In this document: piece by piece, positions 7,964-14,911 of the stretch
How positions within the stretch are numbered: the first letter of the stretch is position 1
Layout of the letters: each line of letters opens with the position of its first letter
DNA from: an uncultured Lachnospiraceae bacterium
GTDB lineage: Bacteria; Bacillota; Clostridia; Lachnospirales; Lachnospiraceae
Direction: 5' to 3'
Length of the DNA stretch: 26,338 nt
NCBI GenBank assembly: GCA_910586605.1
Contig: CAJUJR010000041.1
Coordinates: forward strand, 1 to 26,338
Program-made: the position numbers and the translations under genes
Notes under the pieces: generated by a model
What the model saw: only the letters and a program-made list of their open reading frames with translations
Told to the model about the DNA's origin: nothing
Databases searched by the model: none

Positions 7964-8476
7964 ATGTTAACGAAAGAAGATTTACAGGCATTGTCAGTAA
8001 TGATGGATCAGAAATTGGAGCCTGTTCATACAGAGATAAAAGAAATTAAGACAGAAATCAAAGGCATAAAGACAAAGATGCAAAGCATGGAAACAGATAT
8101 TGAAAGTATGAAAACAGAGATTAAAGGCATACAAACGGAGATTAAAGGCATGCAGACAGAGATTAAGAATATACATACAGAAATTAAAGGCATACATACA
8201 GAAATTGAAGGTATGCAAACAGAAATTAGAGGTATGCAAACAGAAATTAAAGGTATGCAAACAGAAATTAAAGGTATGCAGCAGAGGATAACTGCAATTG
8301 AATTGAACATAGAAAATGAAGTAGGAAGGAATATAAATCTGTTGGTTGAAACGTTTCTTCCTGCTGCAAAGAAGTATGAAATGGAAGTGGAAAAAATAGA
8401 GGTGATGCAGACAGAGATTAATGTTGTAAAGGGAGTGGTCAAAGAACATAGTAAGATTTTACAGAATATATCATAA
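7964..8476 (+). CDS. Heptad-repeat coiled-coil protein of unknown function
   Basis: This 170-residue protein begins MLTKEDLQALSVMMDQKLEPV. From residue 23 to about 106 it consists of twelve heptads of the form TEIKGMQ with Ile at position 3 and Met or Ile at position 6, the a/d pattern of a long coiled coil of about 12 nm. A variable segment with the motif ENEVGRNINLLVETFLPA and a final coiled stretch follow. It has no signal peptide or membrane segment, so it is probably cytoplasmic and oligomeric. At DNA level the heptads are 21-base tandem repeats (8030-8281), which makes copy number prone to change. The start has AAGGGGTG upstream at a suitable distance. No enzymatic motif is present and neighbours give no clue. 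Confidence 0.75.
   Translation: MLTKEDLQALSVMMDQKLEPVHTEIKEIKTEIKGIKTKMQSMETDIESMKTEIKGIQTEIKGMQTEIKNIHTEIKGIHTEIEGMQTEIRGMQTEIKGMQTEIKGMQQRITAIELNIENEVGRNINLLVETFLPAAKKYEMEVEKIEVMQTEINVVKGVVKEHSKILQNIS
8030..8281 (+). repeat. Twelve tandem 21-base units encoding heptads
   Basis: The units vary around ACAGAAATTAAAGGTATGCAA. The last four are almost identical, while earlier ones are more diverged, suggesting recent duplication at the 3' side of the array. The 21-base period keeps the reading frame when units are gained or lost. Confidence 0.85.
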
Positions 8477-8517
8477 GCGGATAAAATTATTTTGCAATTC
8501 ATAAGAAAGACAGCCTG

Positions 8518-8551
8518 GAGCGTGCTTGGGAATTTATTCCTGGGCACGCTC
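8518..8551 (+). terminator. Stem-loop after the coiled-coil gene
   Basis: GAGCGTGC (8518-8525) pairs with GCACGCTC (8544-8551), with a smaller GGGAAT/ATTCC stem inside. There is no clear T-run, so it is a possible rather than certain terminator. Confidence 0.5.
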
Positions 8552-8708
8552 TAGTGCTGTAACCAATCGTTTTAGTATCTGCTACCGCCTAATCTTCTGC
8601 TTTCAGATAGAAGTTTATAAATTGTAGACTTCTTTAACAATAATAACAGCAGGCAGGTTCTATTTATGCCTGTTCAGACATATATTTATGAAAGTGGGAG
8701 GTGAGGCA

Positions 8709-9710
8709 GTGAAACAGACAGTAAAGGAGAAAAAAGCAGAAGAAATATACCGGATTTTGGCACTTCCTTTAAGAAAGCTGTTGAAAGCCTGTCAATTAGA
8801 TTTTTCAAGGCTACAAGAAATCCGCCTGCGGATTGGCGCGCCGTTTTTAGTTGTTTATGATGGCAAGGAGCATTTTATTGATAGCAGGGGGATGTTAAGC
8901 AAAGATGGATGCTGTCCTGTAACAGTCAGTCGGGAGCAGCTCCGGGAGACGATGGAATATATAAGCAATTATTCGATGTATGCATTTGAAGAGGAGCTGA
9001 GGCAGGGGTATATTACAGTACAGGGAGGCCACCGTGTTGGAGTTGCAGGGAAGATGATTTGGGAAAAGCAGGGTGCAAAAAATATGAAGCATATATCATT
9101 TTTGAATATCCGGCTGGCGCATGAAGTGATTGGCTGTTCAGACAAGGTATTGCCTTATGTCATGCAGGCAGGGAGGCTTTGCCATACATTAATTATTTCA
9201 CCACCCCGCTGTGGTAAAACAACACTCCTGCGTGATTTAATCCGGCAGCTGTCAAATGGGGGGAAGGGGTTTGCAGGCATGACAGTAGGGGTAGTTGATG
9301 AACGCTCTGAACTGGGGGCATGTTATCTGGGGATTCCGCAAAATGACCTTGGATGCAGGACAGATATTTTAGATGGCTGCCCTAAAGTACAGGGGATGAT
9401 GATGTTAGTGCGTTCAATGGCGCCGCAGGTAATTGCCGTGGATGAGGTTGGTTCACGGGAAGATGTTGAGGCGATGGAGTATGTAATGAATTGTGGAATT
9501 TGCTTGTTGGCAACAGTGCATGGAAATTCAATTGATGATATCAAAAATAAGCCTGTGCTTGGGAGGCTTGTCAGGGAAAGGGTGTTTGAACGTTATATTA
9601 TTATGACGCCTGGGTTAATAGGGAAGATTGGGTCTGTTTTTGATGAGCGGGGAAGTATCCTGCTGTCCTGCCAGGAGGGCAGGGGAATACGGGATGTGGA
9701 AGCATGTTAA
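8709..9710 (+). CDS. spoIIIAA: Stage III sporulation protein AA, ATPase
   Basis: SpoIIIAA is the cytosolic, secretion-type ATPase of the SpoIIIA-SpoIIQ channel that links mother cell and engulfed forespore. The 333-residue protein has a Walker A motif SPPRCGKTTLLRDLIR near residue 170 and a Walker B segment VIAVDEVGSREDVEA further on. I prefer the GTG at 8709 because GGAGG lies seven bases before it; the in-frame ATG at 8688 has no good ribosome binding site. The gene overlaps spoIIIAB by seven bases and heads the operon. In Bacillus the operon is transcribed by sigma-E in the mother cell. A possible -10-like CATATATT occurs just upstream, but I could not define a sigma-E promoter with confidence. 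Confidence 0.96.
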   Translation: MKQTVKEKKAEEIYRILALPLRKLLKACQLDFSRLQEIRLRIGAPFLVVYDGKEHFIDSRGMLSKDGCCPVTVSREQLRETMEYISNYSMYAFEEELRQGYITVQGGHRVGVAGKMIWEKQGAKNMKHISFLNIRLAHEVIGCSDKVLPYVMQAGRLCHTLIISPPRCGKTTLLRDLIRQLSNGGKGFAGMTVGVVDERSELGACYLGIPQNDLGCRTDILDGCPKVQGMMMLVRSMAPQVIAVDEVGSREDVEAMEYVMNCGICLLATVHGNSIDDIKNKPVLGRLVRERVFERYIIMTPGLIGKIGSVFDERGSILLSCQEGRGIRDVEAC

Positions 9711-10219
9711 AATTATTTGGTGCCTGCCTGGTTGTGTGCGGCTGCAGCGGGCTTGGGTGGTATGCTGTGATGGGGTATGCCACCAGGATACATATGCTGG
9801 GAGAAGCAGAACAGGCATTATACTTTTTATATGGGGAAATTGAGTATTCGGGCAGTGATATGATTGAACTTTTGGACAAACTGTCATTGCGGGGCGGTTA
9901 TTTTGGCAGCTTTTGGTCTGGCATGGCAGAATGCCTCCAAAAATGCGATGGGCAACGTTTTTCAGAGCACTGGCAGCAAGAAATCAAAAAGATTCCGGAA
10001 ATCAGGAATTTAAAAGAGGAAGAGTTGGTGCTTTTTCTGGAGGTTGGGGAAAACCTTGGCAATATGGACCGTTATACACAGCTCCATACGCTAGGGATTT
10101 TTCAGGAGCGCCTGCATTCCATTATTGGACAGGCCAGGGCAGAGTATCGGGAAAAGGCTAAGGTGAGTTTGGTAGTTGGCGTTACAGCAGGCTTTTTATT
10201 AGCTTTATTGCTCATATAA
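9704..10219 (+). CDS. spoIIIAB: Stage III sporulation protein AB
   Basis: This 171-residue membrane protein has an N-terminal hydrophobic segment (about residues 3-22), a helical middle with the family-like segment LVLFLEVGENLGNMDRYTQLHTL, and a C-terminal membrane segment (VSLVVGVTAGFLLALLLI). SpoIIIAB resembles GspF-type inner-membrane proteins and is thought to pair with the SpoIIIAA ATPase at the base of the channel. The start overlaps the end of spoIIIAA, indicating translational coupling. Confidence 0.93.
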   Translation: MLKLFGACLVVCGCSGLGWYAVMGYATRIHMLGEAEQALYFLYGEIEYSGSDMIELLDKLSLRGGYFGSFWSGMAECLQKCDGQRFSEHWQQEIKKIPEIRNLKEEELVLFLEVGENLGNMDRYTQLHTLGIFQERLHSIIGQARAEYREKAKVSLVVGVTAGFLLALLLI

Positions 10220-10236
10220 GAAAGGCGACATATGTT

Positions 10237-10431
10237 ATGACAATTAATTTGATATTCAGGATAGCAGCAGTTGGGATTCTGGTGTCGGTTTTAGGACAGG
10301 TGCTGAAACATTCCGGCAGGGACGAGCAGGCATTCCTGGTAAGCCTTGCAGGGCTGATTCTTGTGCTTTTGTGGGTAGTCCCTTATATTTTAGAGCTGTT
10401 TGAAACGATTCAGACGTTGTTTTCCTTATAA
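10237..10431 (+). CDS. spoIIIAC: Stage III sporulation protein AC
   Basis: This 64-residue protein consists of two membrane helices, the normal size and plan of SpoIIIAC, one of the small membrane subunits of the mother-cell channel. An ATG-TTA-TGA sequence just upstream (10232) is a dead start. The true ATG at 10237 has AAAGG upstream. It is followed 17 bases later by spoIIIAD. Confidence 0.93.
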   Translation: MTINLIFRIAAVGILVSVLGQVLKHSGRDEQAFLVSLAGLILVLLWVVPYILELFETIQTLFSL

Positions 10432-10448
10432 TGGAGAGGGGGATTTCC

Positions 10449-10823
10449 ATGTTAAAGGTTGCAGTAATTGGCGTAATGGCAGTTTTTCTGGCAATACCAC
10501 TTAAAAAAGATAAGGCAGAGTTTGGGATGTTGGTAATTATGTCGGCCTGTCTGCTGCTGCTGTCATTGTCGCTTGGAAAAATACAGGAGATTGTGGAAAT
10601 GGTCCACAAGGTGGAGGACTATCTTGGGAATGGCTCTATGTATCTTGGGATTTTATTAAAGATGATCGGGATTACTTATGTTGCAGAGTTTGGTGCAAAT
10701 CTTTGCAGTGATGCCGGATACAAAGCTGTTGCCGAACAGATTGAGTTTTATGGGAAATTAATGGTTTTGGCAGTCAGCATTCCTATTTTGATGACATTAA
10801 TAGAAACCATTAGCAGTATATAA
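10449..10823 (+). CDS. spoIIIAD: Stage III sporulation protein AD
   Basis: This 124-residue protein has about four membrane helices and the family N-terminus MLKVAVIGVMAVFLAIPLKK. I start it at 10449, where a GAGAGGGGG binding site lies six bases upstream and the sequence aligns with other SpoIIIADs; an ATG at 10431 overlapping the spoIIIAC stop would add six residues. Segment EFYGKLMVLAVSIPILMTLIETI is typical. It is a membrane subunit of the SpoIIIA complex, sitting between AC and AE. Confidence 0.93.
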   Translation: MLKVAVIGVMAVFLAIPLKKDKAEFGMLVIMSACLLLLSLSLGKIQEIVEMVHKVEDYLGNGSMYLGILLKMIGITYVAEFGANLCSDAGYKAVAEQIEFYGKLMVLAVSIPILMTLIETISSI

Positions 10824-10856
10824 GGGGATTTCTAAAGTTCTTGGGGAGGTGGCGGA

Positions 10857-11918
10857 GTGGAAGAGACAGGCGGTATATTGGATGAAATATCCTGTGACCA
10901 GATACAGGGTATGATGGACCGGATGCTTGGAGGAAGTACGTTTTCTTTTTCCGATTATGTTTCTAAGATTGTGCAAGGGCAGCTTCCGTTTTCTCTGGAA
11001 TCTTTTGTGGAAACGATAGTTCATGGTTTTGCCTCAAATCTTGTGCAGGAGAGGAAGATGTATGTTTATCTTATACTGATTGCAGTAGTGGGGGCGGTAT
11101 TAAGCAATTTTTCAAGTCTTTTACAAGGGAAACAGGTGGCAGAAACAGCATTTTACGCTGTTTATATTCTGTTTTTTTCTGTGCTTTTAAGCGCTTTTAT
11201 ACAGGTTGCTTCCATTGCAGAAACTACGCTTATGCAGCTTTTGGATTTTATAAAGGTTTTAGCCCCCTCCTATTTTATGACAATGGCTTTTTCACAGGGG
11301 GGTGTAACATCAGGGGTTTATTATCAGTTTACATTATCTATGATAGCTTTGGTGGATTATGTCCTGGTTAAATTTGCGCTTCCTGCAATCCATATTTATT
11401 TTCTGCTAAAGATTGCAAACCAGCTATCTAAGCAGGACATGTTTACTAAGATGGCGGAACTGGTTCATGATGTGGTGAAATTTGTTATGAAAACAATGTT
11501 TGGGGTTATGATGGGGATTAACGTGATTCAGGGAATGGTTCTGCCACTTACTTCGCAGATTGAAAATTCTGCTGTTATTAAGATGGCAAGCGCTATCCCG
11601 GGGTTTGGCAGTACGATTAGCAGTGTGGCGAGTACTGTCCTAAGTGCGGGGACGCTTGTGAAAAATTCGGTGGGTGTGGCAGGGGTGGTTGTAGTGCTGC
11701 TTTATTGTGGGGTACCGCTTTTGCGCCTTGTCGTCAACCGTTTTTTGTTCCAGGCTACAAATGCTTTTATCCAGCCAGTTTCCGATAAACGGATTACTTC
11801 CTGTATTGGGGCTGTTGTGGAGTCGTTACAACTATTGACTTATGCAGTTTTTGTCGGCTGTATGATGTTTGTAATCTCTATTGCCATTATGAGCGTGATG
11901 ACAGGGACTGTAATGTAA
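10857..11918 (+). CDS. spoIIIAE: Stage III sporulation protein AE
   Basis: This 353-residue polytopic membrane protein has six or more hydrophobic helices from about residue 68 onward and family segments such as LAPSYFMTMAFSQGG and MMGINVIQGMVLPLTSQIEN. SpoIIIAE is the largest integral membrane subunit of the channel. It starts at GTG 10857 after GGGGAGGTGGCGGA. The N-terminal 65 residues are polar and begin without a signal peptide, unlike the roughly 400-residue Bacillus protein. An in-frame stop at 10833 excludes a longer form. Either this lineage has a short form or the N-terminus takes another topology. Confidence 0.93.
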   Translation: MEETGGILDEISCDQIQGMMDRMLGGSTFSFSDYVSKIVQGQLPFSLESFVETIVHGFASNLVQERKMYVYLILIAVVGAVLSNFSSLLQGKQVAETAFYAVYILFFSVLLSAFIQVASIAETTLMQLLDFIKVLAPSYFMTMAFSQGGVTSGVYYQFTLSMIALVDYVLVKFALPAIHIYFLLKIANQLSKQDMFTKMAELVHDVVKFVMKTMFGVMMGINVIQGMVLPLTSQIENSAVIKMASAIPGFGSTISSVASTVLSAGTLVKNSVGVAGVVVVLLYCGVPLLRLVVNRFLFQATNAFIQPVSDKRITSCIGAVVESLQLLTYAVFVGCMMFVISIAIMSVMTGTVM

Positions 11919-11942
11919 GGGATTGTAAAGATGGGGGTTGAT

Positions 11943-12509
11943 ATGAAAGAGCTTATCCAGGGGATTCTTGTTTATATAGTGATTGTCTCTGCCCTGCGGG
12001 GACTGATTACAAATCCAAAATATAGCCAGTATTTTCAGTTTTTCAGCGGGATTGTCATGATTCTTCTTTTGCTTTCCCCTGTTCTTTCTGTTTTTGATTT
12101 TGAGACAAAATGGTATGAGGTTTTAGAAGAGAAGATTTTACAGATGGATTTGTCAGAGATTGAAGAGGAAATGCAGATTGCAGATAACAGGTTTGCGGAA
12201 ATGTTGGAAAAGAAATATCAGGAAACAGCGGCAGGGCAGATTAAAGCAATGGCAGAACAGAATGGCATTGCTGTTGAGGATGCAGGGGTCGAATTAAAAA
12301 AAGAGGAGGAGGGGTGGGAAATAGAAGAAATTTCTATTACAAGGAAACAGAGCCAGGATGACAGGAAAGAACTTTCGGTGGAAGCAGCCCAGATAGATGG
12401 AAGACGCCAGGTAGTAGAGGAAGACACATCAAAAAAAGCAAAATCCCTGCAAAAGCAAATATGCAGTTATTTTGTCATAGGGGAGGACAGGGTGCATATA
12501 TGGAAATAA
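11943..12509 (+). CDS. spoIIIAF: Stage III sporulation protein AF
   Basis: This 188-residue protein has two N-terminal membrane helices (about residues 4-22 and 34-52) followed by a charged domain of alpha/beta type resembling the ring-building motif domains of AG and AH. It belongs to the mother-cell channel complex. The ATG at 11943 has GGGGG five bases upstream; an in-frame ATG at 11931 is an alternative that adds four residues. The 3' end overlaps spoIIIAG by ten bases. Confidence 0.88.
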   Translation: MKELIQGILVYIVIVSALRGLITNPKYSQYFQFFSGIVMILLLLSPVLSVFDFETKWYEVLEEKILQMDLSEIEEEMQIADNRFAEMLEKKYQETAAGQIKAMAEQNGIAVEDAGVELKKEEEGWEIEEISITRKQSQDDRKELSVEAAQIDGRRQVVEEDTSKKAKSLQKQICSYFVIGEDRVHIWK

Positions 12510-13090
12510 AAGGAAAACAGGCAATCAGGGAATTAATACAGAAAATTGGTGCAGCACGTCTTATTATTATTGTATTGGCTGGCATTATGCTTTTAGTATT
12601 TTCTATGCCTTCTGAAAAGGCTTCATTTGAAGAAGATGTTACAGCCACGGAAACTGGGGCTGGACAGGAAAGCAGCGCAGCCCTTTCGGCAATGTACCAG
12701 TATGCAAAAAAGCAGGAGGAGGCTACAGAAAAGATTTTATCAAGCGTGGAGGGGATTGGAAAAGTAGAAGTAATGCTTACCCTTTCGTCTTCAGAGCAAA
12801 AAATAACTTTGCAGGATGGCAGCAATACCAGTGAAGAAACAACACAGTCTGACCAATCAGGAGGAAGCCGTATGGATTCTAAAAGCCAATCAGGGGAAGA
12901 GAGCGTCCTGGTAAAAAAGAATGGAGAAGAAATACCATATGTAGTGCAAGTTCAGGCTCCTGTGGTGGAAGGTGTTGTGGTTGTAGCACAAGGAATTGAT
13001 TCTGGGAAAAAGAAGACAGAAATTATTGAGGCAATTCAGGCATTATTTCCTGTAGAGACACATAAAATTAAAGTAATGAAAATGGAATGA
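12500..13090 (+). CDS. spoIIIAG: Stage III sporulation protein AG
   Basis: This 196-residue protein has one N-terminal membrane anchor (LIIIVLAGIMLLVFSM, about residues 23-38) and an intermembrane domain. In Bacillus, SpoIIIAG forms a large ring in the space between mother cell and forespore. Visible family segments are ILSSVEGIGKVEVMLTLSSS, then a low-complexity Ser/Gln insertion (about residues 110-138), then PVVEGVVVVAQGIDSGKKK. The ATG at 12500 is preceded by AGGGTG; a longer in-frame start at 12461 lies inside spoIIIAF and gives an unlikely N-terminus. Confidence 0.93.
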   Translation: MEIKGKQAIRELIQKIGAARLIIIVLAGIMLLVFSMPSEKASFEEDVTATETGAGQESSAALSAMYQYAKKQEEATEKILSSVEGIGKVEVMLTLSSSEQKITLQDGSNTSEETTQSDQSGGSRMDSKSQSGEESVLVKKNGEEIPYVVQVQAPVVEGVVVVAQGIDSGKKKTEIIEAIQALFPVETHKIKVMKME

Positions 13091-13152
13091 AAAGTTACTA
13101 TTGACAGTAAAATGCAGTGGGATGTAAGGGCTGCCAATAGCAACAATAGCGG

Positions 13153-13186
13153 CTGTTAACGGCTGAAAAGGGCAGACGGTTAACAG
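13153..13186 (+). promoter_or_regulatory. Stem-loop between spoIIIAG and spoIIIAH
   Basis: CTGTTAAC (13153-13160) and GTTAACAG (13179-13186) are perfect inverted arms around an 18-base loop. There is no T-run. The 111-base gap is by far the longest within the operon, so this may tune processing or read-through into spoIIIAH. Confidence 0.4.
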
Positions 13187-13201
13187 GGATTGGAGGGCTA
13201 G

Positions 13202-13909
13202 ATGAAAAAGGTAGTAAGGAAGAATCAAATTATTGTCACAGCATTGGCGATTATGATTGTGGTGGCAGGATACTTAAATTTTACCGGCCAGGAGATTAGC
13301 ACAAGCGGCCTGGTATCTTCCCAAAATAAAGAGCAGCAGGCGGAAAAAACGTCAGATGGGAAAAAAGATGAAAAAAAGGATTCTGTTGAAACATCTGCGG
13401 ACAGCAAAGAAAAGGAAGATAAAAAAGATACAAAGACGGATATTTCCGCAGAAGATGAAGGCAGCGATGATTATACGGTAAATGAGGATGGGGAAGTGGT
13501 TGCTTCAAAAGAAAACCCAGGGGAAGCAGTGATGGTATCAAATAGTTTAAGTGGCGATTATTTCTCTTCTGCAAAACTATCCAGGGAGCAAAACCGGGCA
13601 AAAAATAAGTCTACTTTAATGGAAATTATCAATAATAAGTCTGTAGCATCCGCAGATAAAAAGGCAGCAGTAAAAGAAGTGGCAGCAATTACGGCGGCGG
13701 CAGAAAAAGAAAATGCTGCAGAGCTGATGCTTGAGGCAAAAGGTTTTTCAGATGCTATGGTTAGTATCAGCGAAGGGAATGCAGATGTTGTAGTTAGTGC
13801 GAAAGAACTATCAAACCAGCAGATTGCGCAGATTGAAGATATTGTAAAGCGGAAAACTGGGATTGCTTCACAGAAAATTGTGATTACCCCTGTCGCTGTA
13901 GAGGAATAA
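13202..13909 (+). CDS. spoIIIAH: Stage III sporulation protein AH
   Basis: SpoIIIAH spans the mother-cell outer forespore membrane and binds SpoIIQ from the forespore. The 235-residue protein has one anchor (about residues 10-28), a long Lys/Asp/Glu/Ser-rich linker (about residues 38-100) and a C-terminal ring-building (YscJ/FliF-like) domain. That domain includes KNKSTLMEIINN and ends ASQKIVITPV. GGAGG precedes the ATG. It closes the spoIIIA operon. SpoIIQ, its usual partner, is not in the window; many Clostridia use another LytM-type protein. Confidence 0.94.
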   Translation: MKKVVRKNQIIVTALAIMIVVAGYLNFTGQEISTSGLVSSQNKEQQAEKTSDGKKDEKKDSVETSADSKEKEDKKDTKTDISAEDEGSDDYTVNEDGEVVASKENPGEAVMVSNSLSGDYFSSAKLSREQNRAKNKSTLMEIINNKSVASADKKAAVKEVAAITAAAEKENAAELMLEAKGFSDAMVSISEGNADVVVSAKELSNQQIAQIEDIVKRKTGIASQKIVITPVAVEE

Positions 13910-13940
13910 ATGTATTACCTTGCGAACTTCCTAAAAAGAA

Positions 13941-13968
13941 TTGCAAATACGAAGGAATTTGGTATAAT
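13941..13968 (+). promoter_or_regulatory. Sigma-A promoter of the asp23-nusB block
   Basis: TTGCAA (13941-13946), a 16-base spacer and TATAAT (13963-13968) lie just after spoIIIAH. Housekeeping transcription of the downstream block is thus separable from sporulation transcription. Confidence 0.7.
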
Positions 13969-13970
13969 GT

Positions 13971-14030
13971 AACTTATCGGAAGGAAAACAAGCGGCTGCG
14001 GGGCGGACATTTGTTTTCAACCGATAAGTT
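13971..14030 (+). promoter_or_regulatory. Long leader hairpin before asp23
   Basis: AACTTATCGG (13971-13980) pairs perfectly with CCGATAAGTT (14021-14030). Inside, GAAAACAA (13984-13991) pairs with TTGTTTTC (14011-14018), leaving a GC-rich apical loop. The hairpin would start almost at the predicted transcription start. No T-run follows it. Confidence 0.65.
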
Positions 14031-14093
14031 AGTGAAAAATCAGAAAGTGCGAAGCACAGCAGGATTTTTATATTAATGTCCGAAGGAGGTAGC

Positions 14094-14474
14094 ATGGTGA
14101 ATAACGAGCAGGAAACAAGGGAAGATTCTGAAGATAAAAAGGGAATTGGAGAGGTTAAAATTGCTTCCGATGTTGTAGCTGTCATTGCAGGACTAGCTGC
14201 AAATGAAGTTGAGGGAGTTTATTCGATGGCTGGAAATATTACAAATGAGTTAATTGGAAGGCTTGGGATGAAGAATATGTCCAAGGGCGTAAAGGTAATG
14301 ATGGAAGAAGGGACAGTCCGTGTTGATATGGCGTTAAATATGAAATATGGCTACAGCATCCCAAGGGTTACAAAGCAGGTACAGGAAAAAGTCAGCCAGC
14401 AGATTGAGAATATGACTGGTTTAATTGTACCAGAGGTAAATATCCGTGTTGCAGGGGTTAATTTAGGCGAATAG
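14094..14474 (+). CDS. Asp23/Gls24 family envelope stress protein
   Basis: This 126-residue protein belongs to the Asp23 (DUF322) family: GEVKIASDVVAVIAGLAANEVEGV, then a central MSKGVKVMMEEGTVRVDMAL region and a C-terminal EVNIRVAGV strand. Such proteins attach to the membrane or envelope through partners and respond to alkaline or envelope stress in Gram-positives. The ATG at 14094 follows AAGGAGG by four bases; the GTG directly after it has better spacing and is an equal alternative. It precedes nusB by 20 bases, a common clostridial pair. Confidence 0.92.
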   Translation: MVNNEQETREDSEDKKGIGEVKIASDVVAVIAGLAANEVEGVYSMAGNITNELIGRLGMKNMSKGVKVMMEEGTVRVDMALNMKYGYSIPRVTKQVQEKVSQQIENMTGLIVPEVNIRVAGVNLGE

Positions 14475-14494
14475 ATTGGAACAGGTACAATTCA

Positions 14495-14911
14495 ATGACA
14501 AAAAAAAGAACAAGAGAAAATTTATATATTATGCTTTTCCAGACGAATTTTTACCAGGAAGAGGACCGGATAGAACAAGCAGAACTTTATTTGGAAGGGC
14601 TTGAGGATTCTGATGCGACAGAAAAAGCAAAATCAATACTTCGGGAAAGATATCAGGCGGTTTTAGGGCATATAGGTGAGATTGACCAGAAAATAGAAGA
14701 AAAGGCAAAAGGCTGGGCGCTTGCCCGTATTGCAAAGTCAGACCTTACGATTTTGCGCCTTGCAGTTTATGAGATACTCTTTGATGAAGATGTGCCAAAC
14801 GGTGTGGCGATTAATGAGGCGGTGGAACTGGCGAAACTCTATGGAGGGGACAAGTCCTACCGTTTTATCAACGGGGTGCTTGCATCTATCGTAAAGGAAC
14901 TGGAATTATGA
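14495..14911 (+). CDS. nusB: Transcription antitermination factor NusB
   Basis: NusB with NusE (ribosomal protein S10) binds boxA RNA and supports antitermination of rRNA operons. The 138-residue all-helical protein has the family segments NLYIMLFQTNF near the start, LARIAKSDLTILRLAVYEILFDEDVP, and AINEAVELAKLYGGDKSYRFINGVL near the end. The stop overlaps the xseA ATG by four bases. Confidence 0.95.
   Translation: MTKKRTRENLYIMLFQTNFYQEEDRIEQAELYLEGLEDSDATEKAKSILRERYQAVLGHIGEIDQKIEEKAKGWALARIAKSDLTILRLAVYEILFDEDVPNGVAINEAVELAKLYGGDKSYRFINGVLASIVKELEL

Noticed and set aside
8030..8281. CRISPR-like array
   Set aside because: The 21-base units are contiguous with no spacers and encode protein heptads.
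8026..8547. A 173-codon open frame on the minus strand opposite the coiled-coil gene
   Set aside because: It is a mirror of the 21-base repeat, giving a monotonous low-complexity product (ISVCIPL-type repeats) with no binding site. The plus-strand frame has a proper start and a sensible coiled coil.
8660..8690. Sigma-E promoter for spoIIIA (CATATATT as -10)
   Set aside because: The -10-like element lies at a plausible place but I could not find a matching -35 at the right distance. The promoter is expected from Bacillus but is not called.
13094..13107. GTTACTATTGACAG, similar to the start of the terminal repeat
   Set aside because: Only about 13 of 14 bases match and similarity stops there, so a third repeat copy cannot be supported.
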